Assembly: GCF_001808185.1 (NCBI RefSeq) | Contig: NZ_CP017668.1 | Coordinates: 620,001 to 684,000, forward strand | Source: Jeongeupia sp. USM3 | GTDB taxonomy: Bacteria; Pseudomonadota; Gammaproteobacteria; Burkholderiales; Chitinibacteraceae | DNA: 64,000 nucleotides | Reading direction: 5' to 3' | Part shown: positions 17,966 through 26,630 of the stretch, in pieces | Layout of the letters: each line of letters starts with the position of its first letter | Numbering within the stretch: the stretch's first letter is position 1 | The notes under the pieces: model-generated | Database searches by the model: none | What the model saw: the letters and a program-made list of their open reading frames with translations, nothing else | Told to the model about the DNA's origin: nothing | Translations under genes and position numbers: made by a program

Positions 17966-18523
17966 TTATACCGTCATCAACTCTTTTTCTTTCTCGGCGA
18001 AGACCTTGTCGACTTCAACGATGTAACGATCGGTCAGCTTCTGGATATCATCCTGCCCACGGCGCTCGTCGTCTTCGGAGATGTCCTTGTCCTTGAGCAG
18101 CTTTTTCAGCTGGTCATTGGCGTCGCGGCGCAGGTTGCGAATCGCCACGCGGGCATCTTCCGACTCACCCTTGACGACCTTGATCAGCTCCTTGCGACGC
18201 TCTTCGGTCAGCATCGGCATCGGCACGCGGATCACATCCCCCATCGACATCGGATTGAGGCCGAGGTCGGAGTCGCGGATCGCCTTCTCAACCTTGGCAA
18301 CCATCGGTTTTTCCCAGGCCTGCACACCAATCGTGCGCGCATCGAGCAAGGTTACGTTGGCGACCTGGTTGATCGGCGTCGGGCTACCCCAGTAGTCGAC
18401 CATCACGTGATCAAGCAGACCAATGTGCGCACGGCCAGTGCGCACCTTGCTCAGACTGATCTTGAGCGACTCGATCGACTTCTGCATCTTGGTTTCGGCG
18501 TTCTTTTTGATATCGGCGATCAT
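17966..18523 (-). CDS. frr: Ribosome recycling factor
   Basis: A 185-residue factor that, with EF-G, splits post-termination ribosomes. The sequence is typical throughout, from MIADIKKNAETKMQKSIESL to the charged C-terminal helix with DDIQKLTDRYIVEVD. It is encoded after pyrH, separated by 95 bases that contain a hairpin, and before uppS. Confidence 0.98.
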   Translation of the reverse strand: MIADIKKNAETKMQKSIESLKISLSKVRTGRAHIGLLDHVMVDYWGSPTPINQVANVTLLDARTIGVQAWEKPMVAKVEKAIRDSDLGLNPMSMGDVIRVPMPMLTEERRKELIKVVKGESEDARVAIRNLRRDANDQLKKLLKDKDISEDDERRGQDDIQKLTDRYIVEVDKVFAEKEKELMTV

Positions 18524-18549
18524 TTTTTGTCCTCACAGCACAAACGAAA

Positions 18550-18570
18550 CAGGCGGACCGAATCCGCCTG
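18550..18570 (-). terminator. Hairpin between pyrH and frr
   Basis: Inverted repeat CAGGCGGA / TCCGCCTG with a five-base loop. On the minus strand it is followed by TTTCGTTTG. It may be a weak intrinsic terminator or attenuator after pyrH, letting part of the transcription continue into frr. Confidence 0.55.
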
Positions 18571-18618
18571 CTCGAGCATTCCTGAATCCGGCACGGGCGA
18601 GCGAGCGCCCCACCAAGA

Positions 18619-19338
18619 TCAGCAGTGTACCAGCGTGCCCTCGTCTTCCCCAAGCACCACGCGCTTGAGCGCGCCGGCCTTGAAGATGCTGAAGACGCTG
18701 ATGTTCATCTTCTGGTCGCGGCACAGCGCGAATGCGGTCGCATCCATCACCTTCAGGTTGCGGCCGATCGCCTCGTCGAACGTCACCGTCTGGTAGCGCA
18801 CCGCATCGGGGTTCTTCTTCGGATCATCGGTGTAGACGCCGTCGACCTTGGTTGCCTTGAGAACGATGTCGGCACCCATTTCCATCCCGCGCAGTGCGGC
18901 CGCGGTATCGGTCGTGAAGAACGGATTGCCGGTGCCGGCACCGAAGATCACCACCTTGTTCTCTTCGAGATAGCGGATCGCCTTGCCGCGAATGTACGGC
19001 TCGGCAACCTGCTGGATCGTCAGTGCCGACTGCACCCGACTGACGATGCCGGCATGACGCATCGCATCTTGCAGCGCCAGCGCATTCATCACCGTCGCCA
19101 GCATCCCCATGTAGTCGGCCGTTGCACGATCCATCCCGGCCGCAGCCGGCGCCACGCCGCGGAAGATGTTGCCGCCACCGATGACCACGGCGACCTGCAC
19201 ACCCAGATCGACGACCGCCTTCACCTCGCCGACAATACGATCGATGGTAGCCCGATTGATCCCGTAGCTGTCATCGCCCATCAGGGCCTCGCCGGAGAGT
19301 TTCAACAGAATGCGCTTGTATTTGGGGGCTTGGCTCAT
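18619..19338 (-). CDS. pyrH: UMP kinase
   Basis: A 239-residue hexameric amino-acid-kinase-fold enzyme that phosphorylates UMP to UDP. The N-terminal KRILLKLSGEALMGDD, the VIGGGNIFRG loop and the GTGNPFFTTDTAAALR nucleotide-binding region are all present. The ATG at 19336-19338 gives the usual length (241 in E. coli). It belongs to the rpsB-tsf-pyrH-frr block. Confidence 0.97.
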   Translation of the reverse strand: MSQAPKYKRILLKLSGEALMGDDSYGINRATIDRIVGEVKAVVDLGVQVAVVIGGGNIFRGVAPAAAGMDRATADYMGMLATVMNALALQDAMRHAGIVSRVQSALTIQQVAEPYIRGKAIRYLEENKVVIFGAGTGNPFFTTDTAAALRGMEMGADIVLKATKVDGVYTDDPKKNPDAVRYQTVTFDEAIGRNLKVMDATAFALCRDQKMNISVFSIFKAGALKRVVLGEDEGTLVHC

Positions 19339-19410
19339 TTGGGTTTTCCTTGTGCGGGGCGCTCGACGATACGAATTATTCTGATTGCCGCCGATATGAC
19401 AGGCGGACAA

Positions 19411-19434
19411 ACGCCGCGCGTTACCGCGCGGCGT
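19411..19434 (-). terminator. Hairpin downstream of tsf
   Basis: Perfect 10-bp stem ACGCCGCGCG / CGCGCGGCGT with a four-base loop, 23 bases after the tsf stop on the minus strand. Only a short T run (TTTG) follows, so it may act as a weak terminator or a 3'-end stabiliser. Confidence 0.6.
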
Positions 19435-19456
19435 CAGGCACTTCTACAACAATAGC

Positions 19457-20335
19457 TTAAAGCTTGGCTGCGGCTGCGACTTCGGCTGCGTAGTCGACAA
19501 CCTTCTTCTCGATGCCCTCGCCAACGACCAGCAGCGCAAACGCGTTGACCTTGGCCGAATTGGCCTTGAGCAGTTGCTCGATGGTCTGCTTGTCGTCCTT
19601 GACGAACGGCTGGCTCAGCAGCGTCACTTCCTTCAGGAACTTCTGCACGGTCCCTTCGGCGATCTTCTCGATCATCGCTTCCGGCTTGCCGGCTTCCTTG
19701 GCACGCTCGATCGCAACGCGACGCTCGGTTTCGATCAGCTCGGCATCGACACCCGATGCGTCGAGCGACTTCGGCTTGGCCGCGGCAATGTGCATCGCCA
19801 CGTCCTTGCCCAGCACTTCGTCACCGCCTTCGAGGTCGACCAGCACGCCGATCTTGCCGCCGTGCAGGTAGGTCGCCAGCTGGCCAGCGGTTTCGTAACG
19901 AACGAAACGGCGCAGCGTCATGTTTTCGCCGAGCTTGGCGATGATCGCCTTGCGCAGGTCTTCGACCGAAGCGCCCGAATCGGTAGCGGTGGCTGCCAGC
20001 GCCTCAACATCGGCCGGATTGGCGACGGCAACCGCCTTGGCGACGGCCGAGGCGAATTCGATGAAGCCCGCGTCCTTGCCGACGAAGTCGGTTTCGCAGT
20101 TCACTTCAACAATGGCGCCAACCTTCTTGTCGTCCGAGATGAACGCGGCGATCACGCCTTCGGCAGCGGTACGGCCGGCCATCTTCGACGCCTTGTTGCC
20201 CGACTTGATGCGCAGGACTTCTTCGGCCTTCTTGACGTCGCCATCGGCTTCGACCAGCGCCTTCTTGCACTCCATCATGCCCAGGCCGGTCAGTTCGCGC
20301 AGTTCGGCGACCATCTTTGCGGTGATTGCTGCCAT
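19457..20335 (-). CDS. tsf: Elongation factor Ts
   Basis: A 292-residue guanine-nucleotide exchange factor for EF-Tu. The N-terminal UBA-like domain (VAELRELTGLGMMECKKALV) and the EF-Tu-contacting motif NCETDFVGKD (about residue 79-88) are intact. It lies between rpsB and pyrH; an intrinsic hairpin separates it from rpsB. Confidence 0.98.
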   Translation of the reverse strand: MAAITAKMVAELRELTGLGMMECKKALVEADGDVKKAEEVLRIKSGNKASKMAGRTAAEGVIAAFISDDKKVGAIVEVNCETDFVGKDAGFIEFASAVAKAVAVANPADVEALAATATDSGASVEDLRKAIIAKLGENMTLRRFVRYETAGQLATYLHGGKIGVLVDLEGGDEVLGKDVAMHIAAAKPKSLDASGVDAELIETERRVAIERAKEAGKPEAMIEKIAEGTVQKFLKEVTLLSQPFVKDDKQTIEQLLKANSAKVNAFALLVVGEGIEKKVVDYAAEVAAAAKL

Positions 20336-20392
20336 GTTGATTCTCCTGAATACGGTTCAGATACAGTATTGAATTCGGTTTACTAGCTTATG

Positions 20393-20417
20393 AAAAAGGG
20401 GCTGAACGCCCCTTTTT
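20393..20417 (-). terminator. Intrinsic terminator between rpsB and tsf
   Basis: A GGGGC / GCCCC stem with a five-base loop, extended by AAAAA on one side and TTTTT on the other, so it can work on either strand. Placed between rpsB and tsf it probably attenuates read-through, matching the higher need for ribosomal protein S2. Confidence 0.75.
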
Positions 20418-20441
20418 CATTTCGGACTCGCGCGATGCGAA

Positions 20442-21161
20442 TCAGGCCTGCGCTTCAGCAGCCGCAGCAACGATTTCCTGTACAGCCTGGTTGCGGCCTT
20501 CGAGCACCGCATCGGCAACGCCACGGGCGTACAGACGGATGGCACGCGACGAGTCGTCGTTACCCGGCACAACGAAGTCGACGCCTTGCGGGTCGTTGTT
20601 GGTATCGACGATGCCGATGACCGGAATACCCAGCTTCTTGGCTTCGACCAGCGCACCCTTCTGGTAGCCGGTGTCGATCACGAAAATCGCGTCCGGCAGA
20701 CCCTTCATGTCCTTGATGCCGCCGAGCGAGCGGTCGAGCTTCTCGACTTCGCGCTGGATGTCGAGCAGTTCTTTCTTGCCGTAGCCGCTGTTTTCGTCGG
20801 CCAGGATCGCCTGCAGTTCTTCAAGACGCTTGATCGATTGCTTGACGGTCTTGTAGTTGGTCAGCATGCCGCCGAGCCAGCGGTGCGAGACGAACGGCAT
20901 GCCGGCGCGGACGGCCTCTTCGGCAACGATGTCGCGTGCCGAACGCTTGGTACCCACGAACAGCACCGTGCCCTTGTTGGCCGACAGGCGACGCACGTAC
21001 TTCAGCGCCTCTTCGAACAGCGGCAGGGTCTTTTCGAGGTTGATGATGTGAATCTTGTTGCGCGCACCGAAGATGTACTGACCCATCTTCGGGTGCCAGT
21101 AACGGGTCTGGTGACCGAAGTGAACACCAGCTTCAAGCATTTCACGCATGCTAACGGACAT
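20442..21161 (-). CDS. rpsB: 30S ribosomal protein S2
   Basis: A 239-residue S2 protein of the small ribosomal subunit. The typical start MSVSMREMLEAGVHFGHQTR, the central FVGTKRSARDIV and the C-terminal IGIVDTNNDPQGVDFVVPGN are all present. It is the first gene of the long minus-strand cluster and has its own promoter (about 21286-21315) with a leader of roughly 115 bases. Confidence 0.98.
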   Translation of the reverse strand: MSVSMREMLEAGVHFGHQTRYWHPKMGQYIFGARNKIHIINLEKTLPLFEEALKYVRRLSANKGTVLFVGTKRSARDIVAEEAVRAGMPFVSHRWLGGMLTNYKTVKQSIKRLEELQAILADENSGYGKKELLDIQREVEKLDRSLGGIKDMKGLPDAIFVIDTGYQKGALVEAKKLGIPVIGIVDTNNDPQGVDFVVPGNDDSSRAIRLYARGVADAVLEGRNQAVQEIVAAAAEAQA

Positions 21162-21285
21162 TGGTAAATCTCCAAATCGATAGGGTTATGGACTACCGTT
21201 CGCGCGACACCCTGACTTGCAGGGCACCCATATCGGGGCGAACCGGGAGAATCTGCGCACGGGACCATCCCGCACACAGCCGAAG

Positions 21286-21315
21286 ATTATAGCGCGAAAG
21301 AACCCGATCCCTCAA
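21286..21315 (-). promoter_or_regulatory. Predicted sigma-70 promoter of rpsB
   Basis: Minus strand: -35 TTGAGG (21310-21315), 18-base spacer, -10 TATAAT (21286-21291). Transcription would start near 21279, giving an rpsB leader of about 115 bases. The -35 overlaps the last codons of the upstream lipoprotein gene. Confidence 0.65.
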
Positions 21316-22109
21316 GGCTGCCGAAGCGCGCACGCCGGAACCCTCGCCACCGCGCAAATCGCCGCGAGCCGGGTACGCGCTTCGTCGGCAAGTCGGCCTT
21401 CCCCGGCGGCATCGGCGAGGCGCTGCTGCAACGCAAAGTCGTCGGCGAGGTAGGCGGGTTCCGCCAGATGCCGATCGGCCGTTATCGCATCGGCGAGCTG
21501 GACCAGGCCCTCCGCGGGCCGCCCCAGTTGCCCCAGCGCTTCGGCGCGAATCCGCGCCGCATGGGCGCGTTCGGCGGGTGGCGCATCGACGGGCGATGCG
21601 GCCATCGCCAGCGCCGCGGCCGGATCACCCTCCGCGAGCAACAGACGCGCATCGAGATTCGCCAGCGGCACCGCCAGCGCGCACGGCGCGGTGCATTGCG
21701 TCCGCGCACGCTGCAGCCATCCCCTCGCCACCCCCGGCTGCGCAACCGTCAGCAGGGCCATCAGATAGGCAGCGCGTGCGCGCTGCGATGGCGGATAGAG
21801 CACGGCGTCCGGCATGCCATCGAGCGTTGCGACCGCTGCGTCGGGGCGCTGAAGCTGGCGCTGCGCCTGTGCCAGGCCGAGGCGCGCCTCACCCGCGCCC
21901 TGCCAGTCGTCGATCGCGGTACGCAGCTCGAGCGCCGAGCGCCACAAGTCCGCCGCATCCTCGTCGTTGCCGGACTGGGTTGCACGATTGGCAGCCAGCG
22001 CGGCGGCATCGGCACGCTGCAGCAGCACCGGCCGGGGCGCCGGCGGCGCGCCACCGCAGGCGCTCAGCAGCAGCGCCGCCAGCAGGGCGAATCGCAGGGC
22101 GCCCCTCAT
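21312..22109 (-). CDS. Lipoprotein with TPR-like repeats, last gene of an Mla-like operon
   Basis: A 265-residue predicted lipoprotein. Signal peptide MRGALRFALLAALLLSACGG carries the lipobox LSAC. The mature part is alanine- and leucine-rich helical repeat sequence resembling TPR units (AALAANRATQSGNDEDAADLW). It does not show the usual ABC-type auxiliary lipoprotein fold. The ATG overlaps the stop of the MCE protein (ATGA), so it is probably a periplasmic partner of this lipid transporter. Function is inferred only from position. Confidence 0.7.
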   Translation of the reverse strand: MRGALRFALLAALLLSACGGAPPAPRPVLLQRADAAALAANRATQSGNDEDAADLWRSALELRTAIDDWQGAGEARLGLAQAQRQLQRPDAAVATLDGMPDAVLYPPSQRARAAYLMALLTVAQPGVARGWLQRARTQCTAPCALAVPLANLDARLLLAEGDPAAALAMAASPVDAPPAERAHAARIRAEALGQLGRPAEGLVQLADAITADRHLAEPAYLADDFALQQRLADAAGEGRLADEARTRLAAICAVARVPACALRQP

Positions 22110-23074
22110 GGCCGGCTCGGCGGCAGCGGCGCCGCGGTATCGGCCGGTGGCAGCCATTGCTTGAGTGGCCACGACTGCGACGCGCCGTCGAGCGCGTCGC
22201 GACTGGTTTGCAGTACCGCATCACTGTTGCGCAGGATGGCCGGCAACCTCGGCGCGGCGGTGTCGACGGCGCGGCGTGTCGTCGCCATCATCGCCTCGGC
22301 CTCGCTGGCGGCGCGACTGGCGTGCGACAAGGTGCCGTCGAGCTTGTCGAGCATTGTCGGCATGCGGGTCTGCAGTTCGGCGGCCAGCGTATCGACGCGG
22401 GCGAGCGCCTGCTGGCCGGTTTGCGCAACGGCGGGCAGATCGTGCGCACTCAGCTTGTTCAGGTTGACGATCAGCTCGTCGACCGACGCCCGGGTCTGGC
22501 GCAGCTCGGCGGTCAGGCCGCGCACATTGGCCAGCGTCTGGCGCAGATCGCCGTTCGGGTCGTTGACGGTGTCGAGCGTCGTCTGCACCGAGTCGATGAT
22601 CGGGACGACGCGCTGCCGCAGGTCGAGCGCGATCTCGGACAGCCCCAGCGCCGGCGCAAACGCGAGCTTGCCCCCCTCCTTGATCGGCGCCTGATTCGGG
22701 GAGCCGCCGGCGACTTCGATGTAATGGTCGCCGATCAGCCCGTCCTGCTGCAGGATCGCGGTCGAATCGGGCTTGATCCATTTGATGTAGCGCTCCTCGA
22801 CCAGCAGGTCGACGTCGACCTTGGCCTGATCGTTCAGCGCAACCGCATCGACGACGCCGATCTTGAACCCGGACAGCCTCACCTGCATCCCCGGGATCAG
22901 CCCGGCGCCATGCTCGGCGACAAAATGCAGCCGGGTTTTCGGCACGAAATAGCCCTGACGCAGGCCGAGCAACACCAGCAGCGTCAGCGCAATGCCGACG
23001 CCGATCAGCACGAAGGCACTGACGCGCAGACCGAGCCGGCGAAAGCGCGGATCGTTATCCCTGAGTAACAGCAT
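22106..23074 (-). CDS. MCE/MlaD-domain lipid-binding protein
   Basis: A 322-residue protein with one N-terminal membrane helix (about 15-37). The MCE domain follows (about 45-125: VAEHGAGLIPGMQVRLSG, IGVVDAV, DGLIGDHYIEV), then a long alpha-helical C-terminus of coiled-coil type. MCE proteins form hexameric rings or tubes that carry phospholipids between the two membranes. It overlaps the degenerate ATPase gene upstream and the lipoprotein downstream. The long helical tail makes it closer to PqiB/YebT-style or large MlaD variants than to the short E. coli MlaD. Confidence 0.85.
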   Translation of the reverse strand: MLLLRDNDPRFRRLGLRVSAFVLIGVGIALTLLVLLGLRQGYFVPKTRLHFVAEHGAGLIPGMQVRLSGFKIGVVDAVALNDQAKVDVDLLVEERYIKWIKPDSTAILQQDGLIGDHYIEVAGGSPNQAPIKEGGKLAFAPALGLSEIALDLRQRVVPIIDSVQTTLDTVNDPNGDLRQTLANVRGLTAELRQTRASVDELIVNLNKLSAHDLPAVAQTGQQALARVDTLAAELQTRMPTMLDKLDGTLSHASRAASEAEAMMATTRRAVDTAAPRLPAILRNSDAVLQTSRDALDGASQSWPLKQWLPPADTAAPLPPSRP

Positions 23075-23600
23075 TCTCCTCCCCGGTATCCGGCAACGGC
23101 TCGGCGTGCTGCAACGCTCCGGCGCCGAACAGCAGCACCGGGCAGCGCAGCGCCAACGCACCGTAGACTTCCTTGCAGGCGACGCTGGCCGCGCCGTTCA
23201 GCCAGACCAGCCATTCGGTTTCGACGGCCAGCCAATCGGGCGACTGCACCAGCGACCGGGCCAGCGCCAGCTCGCGACGCTGCGATTTCGACAACGCCGC
23301 CGGCAGCGCCGCCGTCAGCGCAGCGCGCCCATCGGCGGGTATCGCCAGCGCGTCCATCGCCGCGACCAAGCGCGCTTCGAGCACCGGCAAGGATGCCGAT
23401 TCATGGTACCACGCAGGCAGAATCAGGTTTTCCCACACCCGCAGGTTGTTGACGAAGCCGCCGCTCTCCTGCAGGCACGCCACGCGCCCCGGGTACAGGC
23501 GCTGCAAGGCCGTCACCACGGCATGGCCCTCGCGCTGGTCCAGCTCCCGTTCGATGCCGTAGCACACACCGGGCGCACAGGCGGCAAAGTTCCAGCTCAC
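23055..23600 (-). CDS. Degenerate MlaF-like ABC ATPase lacking the P-loop
   Basis: A 181-residue protein starting at a GTG that overlaps the permease stop (GTGA). It aligns with the later part of MlaF-type ATPases: a Q-loop region QESGGFVNNLRVWENLILP, a signature-like LSKSQRRELALARSLV and a Walker-B-like DWLAVETE. The family normally has about 260-270 residues. The first ~70, including the Walker A P-loop, are absent, the signature LSGG is LSKS and the Walker B Asp-Glu pair is altered. The gene upstream is the permease, so no detached N-terminal piece exists there. Probably a structural or regulatory subunit, or an ATPase that has lost function. Confidence 0.7.
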   Translation of the reverse strand: MSWNFAACAPGVCYGIERELDQREGHAVVTALQRLYPGRVACLQESGGFVNNLRVWENLILPAWYHESASLPVLEARLVAAMDALAIPADGRAALTAALPAALSKSQRRELALARSLVQSPDWLAVETEWLVWLNGAASVACKEVYGALALRCPVLLFGAGALQHAEPLPDTGEENAVTQG

Positions 23601-24292
23601 GAGAACAGCACCCACAGCAGGTCGACAAAGAACACCGCCAGCAGGCCGCGAACCACCGCGCTCGACGATGCCTTGGGGATCTCGGTGACATACGGCGCGG
23701 CGCGCAAGCCGGCCATGCATGCGAGCACTGCCGCCGCCAGTCCGAACAGCAGCGACTTGGCCAGGCACTGCAGCACCAGGCCGAACTGCAGGACCTGGTC
23801 GATGCGCTGCACCTGATAGCCGATTTCCCAGCCCGATGAAGCGATCGCGCCGCCGACCAGCGAGGCGCTGGCCAGATAGAACGACAGCAGCGCGGCCGAT
23901 ACACTGATGCCGATGACCCGCGGCAGGACGATGTAGCCCGACACCGGGATGCCGAGCGCAGCAAGACTGTCGAGTTCGCCGTGAACCCGCATCGCCGCCA
24001 GCTCGCTCGCCACGGCCGATGAGGAGCGCGCGATCAGTACCAGCGCGGCGAGCAAGGGGCTGATGTCGCGAAAACTCAAGGTCGCCAGCAGCCGCAGCGA
24101 TGCCTCGCGGCTCTGTCCGTACTGGCCGTGCAGCAACAGCATCACGATGCCGCCCAGCGCAACGCCGATCAGCAGCATGATCCACGCGGCCTGGTTGCCG
24201 GTGAAATACAGCTGCTTGAGCACGACCCGCCGCACCGGCGCGCGGCGCAACTGTCCGAGCAGCAGCAGTGGCGTGAATAATCGACTGGGCAC
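23597..24292 (-). CDS. MlaE-family permease
   Basis: A 231-residue inner-membrane protein with about five hydrophobic helices, starting at GTG 24292. It carries the MlaE hallmarks: ISPLLAALVLIARSSSAVASELAAMRV and the following ELDSLAALGIPV (each quoted in part). It is the first gene of a four-gene operon (permease, short ATPase-like protein, MCE protein, lipoprotein) for lipid movement across the periplasm. It is divergent from crcB across 64 bases. Confidence 0.85.
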   Translation of the reverse strand: MPSRLFTPLLLLGQLRRAPVRRVVLKQLYFTGNQAAWIMLLIGVALGGIVMLLLHGQYGQSREASLRLLATLSFRDISPLLAALVLIARSSSAVASELAAMRVHGELDSLAALGIPVSGYIVLPRVIGISVSAALLSFYLASASLVGGAIASSGWEIGYQVQRIDQVLQFGLVLQCLAKSLLFGLAAAVLACMAGLRAAPYVTEIPKASSSAVVRGLLAVFFVDLLWVLFS

Positions 24293-24320
24293 AAGAAACT
24301 CGCAGAAATGGCGGGAGCAC

Positions 24321-24326
24321 TATAAT
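24321..24326 (+). promoter_or_regulatory. Predicted -10 element for crcB
   Basis: A perfect TATAAT lies 30 bases before the crcB start. The matching -35 region is poor, so an activator or an extended promoter may be needed. No fluoride riboswitch structure was recognised in the short 64-base interval. Confidence 0.4.
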
Positions 24327-24356
24327 CGGCGGCAATCCTTCCGCCCTGCTTCGACT

Positions 24357-24746
24357 ATGAACTATACCAGCCTGCTTTTCATCGGCATCGGCGCGGCGCT
24401 CGGCGCCTGGGCGCGCTGGGGATTGTCGATCGCACTCAACCCGCTGTTTCCGACCGTGCCCGCCGGCACGCTCGCGGCCAACTGGATCGGCGGCTACCTG
24501 ATGGGCCTGTCGCTCGGCGTGTTCACGCTCTGGCAGGGCATCTCGCCCGAGGTCAAGCTGCTGGTCACGACCGGCTTTCTCGGCGGGCTGACGACGTTCT
24601 CGACCTTTTCCGCCGAGATGACCACACTGATTCTGCGCCAGCAGTTCGGCTGGGCCGTCGCGGCGATCGGCCTGCACGTCGGCGGCTCGCTGACGCTGAC
24701 GTGGCTGGGGCTGAAGACGGTCGCCGCGCTCAAGGGAGGTGCATGA
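24357..24746 (+). CDS. crcB: Fluoride ion channel CrcB/Fluc
   Basis: A 129-residue small membrane protein with four helices that exports fluoride as a dual-topology dimer. Conserved features include GAALGAWARWGL, AANWIGGYLMG and TTGFLGGLTTFSTFSAE, the region lining the fluoride pore. A DUF190 gene overlaps its stop, an association often seen with crcB. Confidence 0.95.
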   Translation: MNYTSLLFIGIGAALGAWARWGLSIALNPLFPTVPAGTLAANWIGGYLMGLSLGVFTLWQGISPEVKLLVTTGFLGGLTTFSTFSAEMTTLILRQQFGWAVAAIGLHVGGSLTLTWLGLKTVAALKGGA

Positions 24747-25072
24747 TGCAGCTGGTCCGCTTCTACCTGACCCAGACGCGCCGTCATCACGGCGTACTGC
24801 TGTACGAATGGCTGCTCGAGCAGGCGCGCGATCGCGGCGCTTCCGGCGCGACGGCGTTCCATGCGCTCGCCGGTTTCGGCCGCCACCACTGGCACGAGGC
24901 GACCTTCTTCGAGCTTGCCGGCGAAGTGCCGGTCGCGGTCGAGGTGATCGCGCCGGAGGCCGTGGTGGCCGACCTCGTTGCGGCGATCGACGCCGAGGGA
25001 CTGAGCATCCCCTACCTGCAGGTGCCGGTCGAACTGCGCGTCACCGGTGAGGCACGGCAATCGGGTCAATAG
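24743..25072 (+). CDS. DUF190 family protein, fluoride-linked
   Basis: A 109-residue soluble protein with a PII-like ferredoxin fold family signature: LVRFYLTQTRRHHGVLLYEWLLEQA at the start (quoted in part) and GASGATAFHALAGFG in the middle. DUF190 proteins are commonly encoded beside CrcB fluoride channels, but their biochemical role is unclear. The start ATG at 24743 overlaps the crcB stop; a strong AAGGGAGGT lies 4-12 bases upstream. A second ATG follows immediately. Confidence 0.85.
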   Translation: MMQLVRFYLTQTRRHHGVLLYEWLLEQARDRGASGATAFHALAGFGRHHWHEATFFELAGEVPVAVEVIAPEAVVADLVAAIDAEGLSIPYLQVPVELRVTGEARQSGQ

Positions 25073-25145
25073 ACATATTCGATTAGATTGTCGAAACACA
25101 GCTGATTTAAACTATCCGCCTTTGCGACCCCATCTAGGAAAGCTC

Positions 25146-26099
25146 ATGGCCACCAAGCACGCCAGCCTGTTGATTCTCGGTTCCGGCCCGGCCGGCTACA
25201 CCGCCGCCGTCTATGCCGCACGCGCCAACCTGAACCCGGTGCTGGTGACCGGTCTGGCTCAGGGTGGCCAGCTGATGACGACCACCGATGTCGACAACTG
25301 GCCGGCCGACGCCGACGGCGTTCAGGGCCCCGAGCTGATGATGCGCTTCCAGAAGCACGCAGAGCGCTTCGGCACCGAAATGATCTTCGACCACATCCAC
25401 ACGACGCACCTGAACGAGAAGCCGATCCGCCTCGTCGGTGACGCCGGCGAGTACACCTGCGACGCGCTCATCATCGCGACCGGCGCATCGGCGCAGTATC
25501 TCGGCCTGCCGTCGGAAGAGGCGTTCGCCGGCCGCGGCGTGTCGGCTTGCGCAACGTGCGACGGTTTCTTCTACCGCGGCCAGAAGGTTGCCGTGGTCGG
25601 CGGCGGCAACACGGCCGTTGAAGAGGCGCTCTACCTCGCCAACATCGCTGCGCACGTGACGCTGATCCATCGCCGCGAGACCTTCCGCGCGGAAAAGATC
25701 CTCGTCGACCACCTGATGGCCAAGGTCAAAGAGGGCAAGATCACGCTCGAACTGAACCAGACGCTCGACGAAGTGCTGGGCGACGCTACCGGCGTGACTG
25801 GTGCACGACTGAAGTCGAGCCAGGATGGCGCCACCAAGGACCTCGAGGTCGCCGGCGTATTCATCGCGATCGGCCACAAGCCGAACACCGACATCTTCCG
25901 CGGCCAGATCGAGATGGACAGCACCGGCTACATCATCACCAAGGGCGGCCGCGACGGCGGCGCCACCGCAACCACCGCGCCGGGCGTCTTTGCCGCCGGC
26001 GACGTGCAGGACCACATCTACCGTCAGGCCGTCACCAGCGCCGCTTCAGGCTGCCAGGCCGCGCTCGACGCCGACAAGTACCTGGAAACGCTGCGCTGA
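25146..26099 (+). CDS. trxB: Thioredoxin-disulfide reductase
   Basis: A 317-residue FAD- and NADPH-dependent enzyme that keeps thioredoxin reduced. FAD-binding GSGPAGYTAAVYAARA is at the N-terminus, and the redox-active CATC lies at residues 135-138. The NADPH loop GGGNTAVEEA is near residue 155, and the C-terminal GVFAAGDVQD completes FAD binding. It stands alone on the plus strand with a strong terminator behind it. Confidence 0.97.
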   Translation: MATKHASLLILGSGPAGYTAAVYAARANLNPVLVTGLAQGGQLMTTTDVDNWPADADGVQGPELMMRFQKHAERFGTEMIFDHIHTTHLNEKPIRLVGDAGEYTCDALIIATGASAQYLGLPSEEAFAGRGVSACATCDGFFYRGQKVAVVGGGNTAVEEALYLANIAAHVTLIHRRETFRAEKILVDHLMAKVKEGKITLELNQTLDEVLGDATGVTGARLKSSQDGATKDLEVAGVFIAIGHKPNTDIFRGQIEMDSTGYIITKGGRDGGATATTAPGVFAAGDVQDHIYRQAVTSAASGCQAALDADKYLETLR

Positions 26100-26116
26100 T
26101 CGCGGCACGCCGGTAA

Positions 26117-26146
26117 TAAAAAGCGCCCCGTCGGGGCGCTTTTTTT
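26117..26146 (+). terminator. Intrinsic terminator after trxB
   Basis: AGCGCCCC / GGGGCGCT stem with a short loop, flanked by an A run and followed by seven T. It can also terminate the minus strand. Confidence 0.9.
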
Positions 26147-26157
26147 GTCCGCCGGCA

Positions 26158-26550
26158 TCACGCCAGCCTGAGCAGGACGCCAACCAGCAGCAGCGCCAGC
26201 AGCGCGCAGAACCAGAACTGCACGCGGCCGCGGCGACGCAATGCCTCGATCTCGCCGACCATCCGCGCGTTCTGCTCGGCCAGCTCGCCGATCAGCCGGG
26301 TCGACGCCTGCAAGCCTTCGTGCAGCACGATCAGCTCGTGGCGGTTTTCCTCGACCAGCCGTTCCACCCGGCCCAGCCGGGCCGGTTCGTCGGTCGGCGC
26401 GCCCGCGTCGATGACGATCTCGCGCGGCGGCTCGGCCGCCTTGGCCTTGGTGAACAGCTTTTTCGTCGCGTCGATGATCTTCGGTGCGTTCTCGATCACC
26501 TGCCCCCACGGTATCGCCTGCAGGGCGACCAGCCAGTTAATTGCCATCAT
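26158..26550 (-). CDS. Small tail-anchored coiled-coil protein of unknown function
   Basis: A 130-residue hypothetical protein. The N-terminus (INWLVALQAIPWGQVIENAP) looks amphipathic. The middle (about 60-105) is a predicted coiled coil (VERLVEENRHELIVLHEGLQ), and the C-terminus has one membrane helix (VQFWFCALLALLLVGVLLRL). The charged, helix-then-anchor layout suggests a membrane-tethered scaffold. Two adjacent ATG codons are possible starts; the second (26547) has better spacing from GGGG. No function is assigned. Confidence 0.65.
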   Translation of the reverse strand: MMAINWLVALQAIPWGQVIENAPKIIDATKKLFTKAKAAEPPREIVIDAGAPTDEPARLGRVERLVEENRHELIVLHEGLQASTRLIGELAEQNARMVGEIEALRRRGRVQFWFCALLALLLVGVLLRLA

Positions 26551-26630
26551 TCACCCCGATTGCGCGTTGCTTCATTGCCCGTCCTTTTGCGTGAGTCCAT
26601 GTCGCACTGACCGCACAGAACCGGCAGCGT

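Noticed and set aside
24293..24356. Possible fluoride riboswitch before crcB
   Set aside because: The interval is only 64 bases and I could not recognise the crcB-motif pseudoknot pattern.
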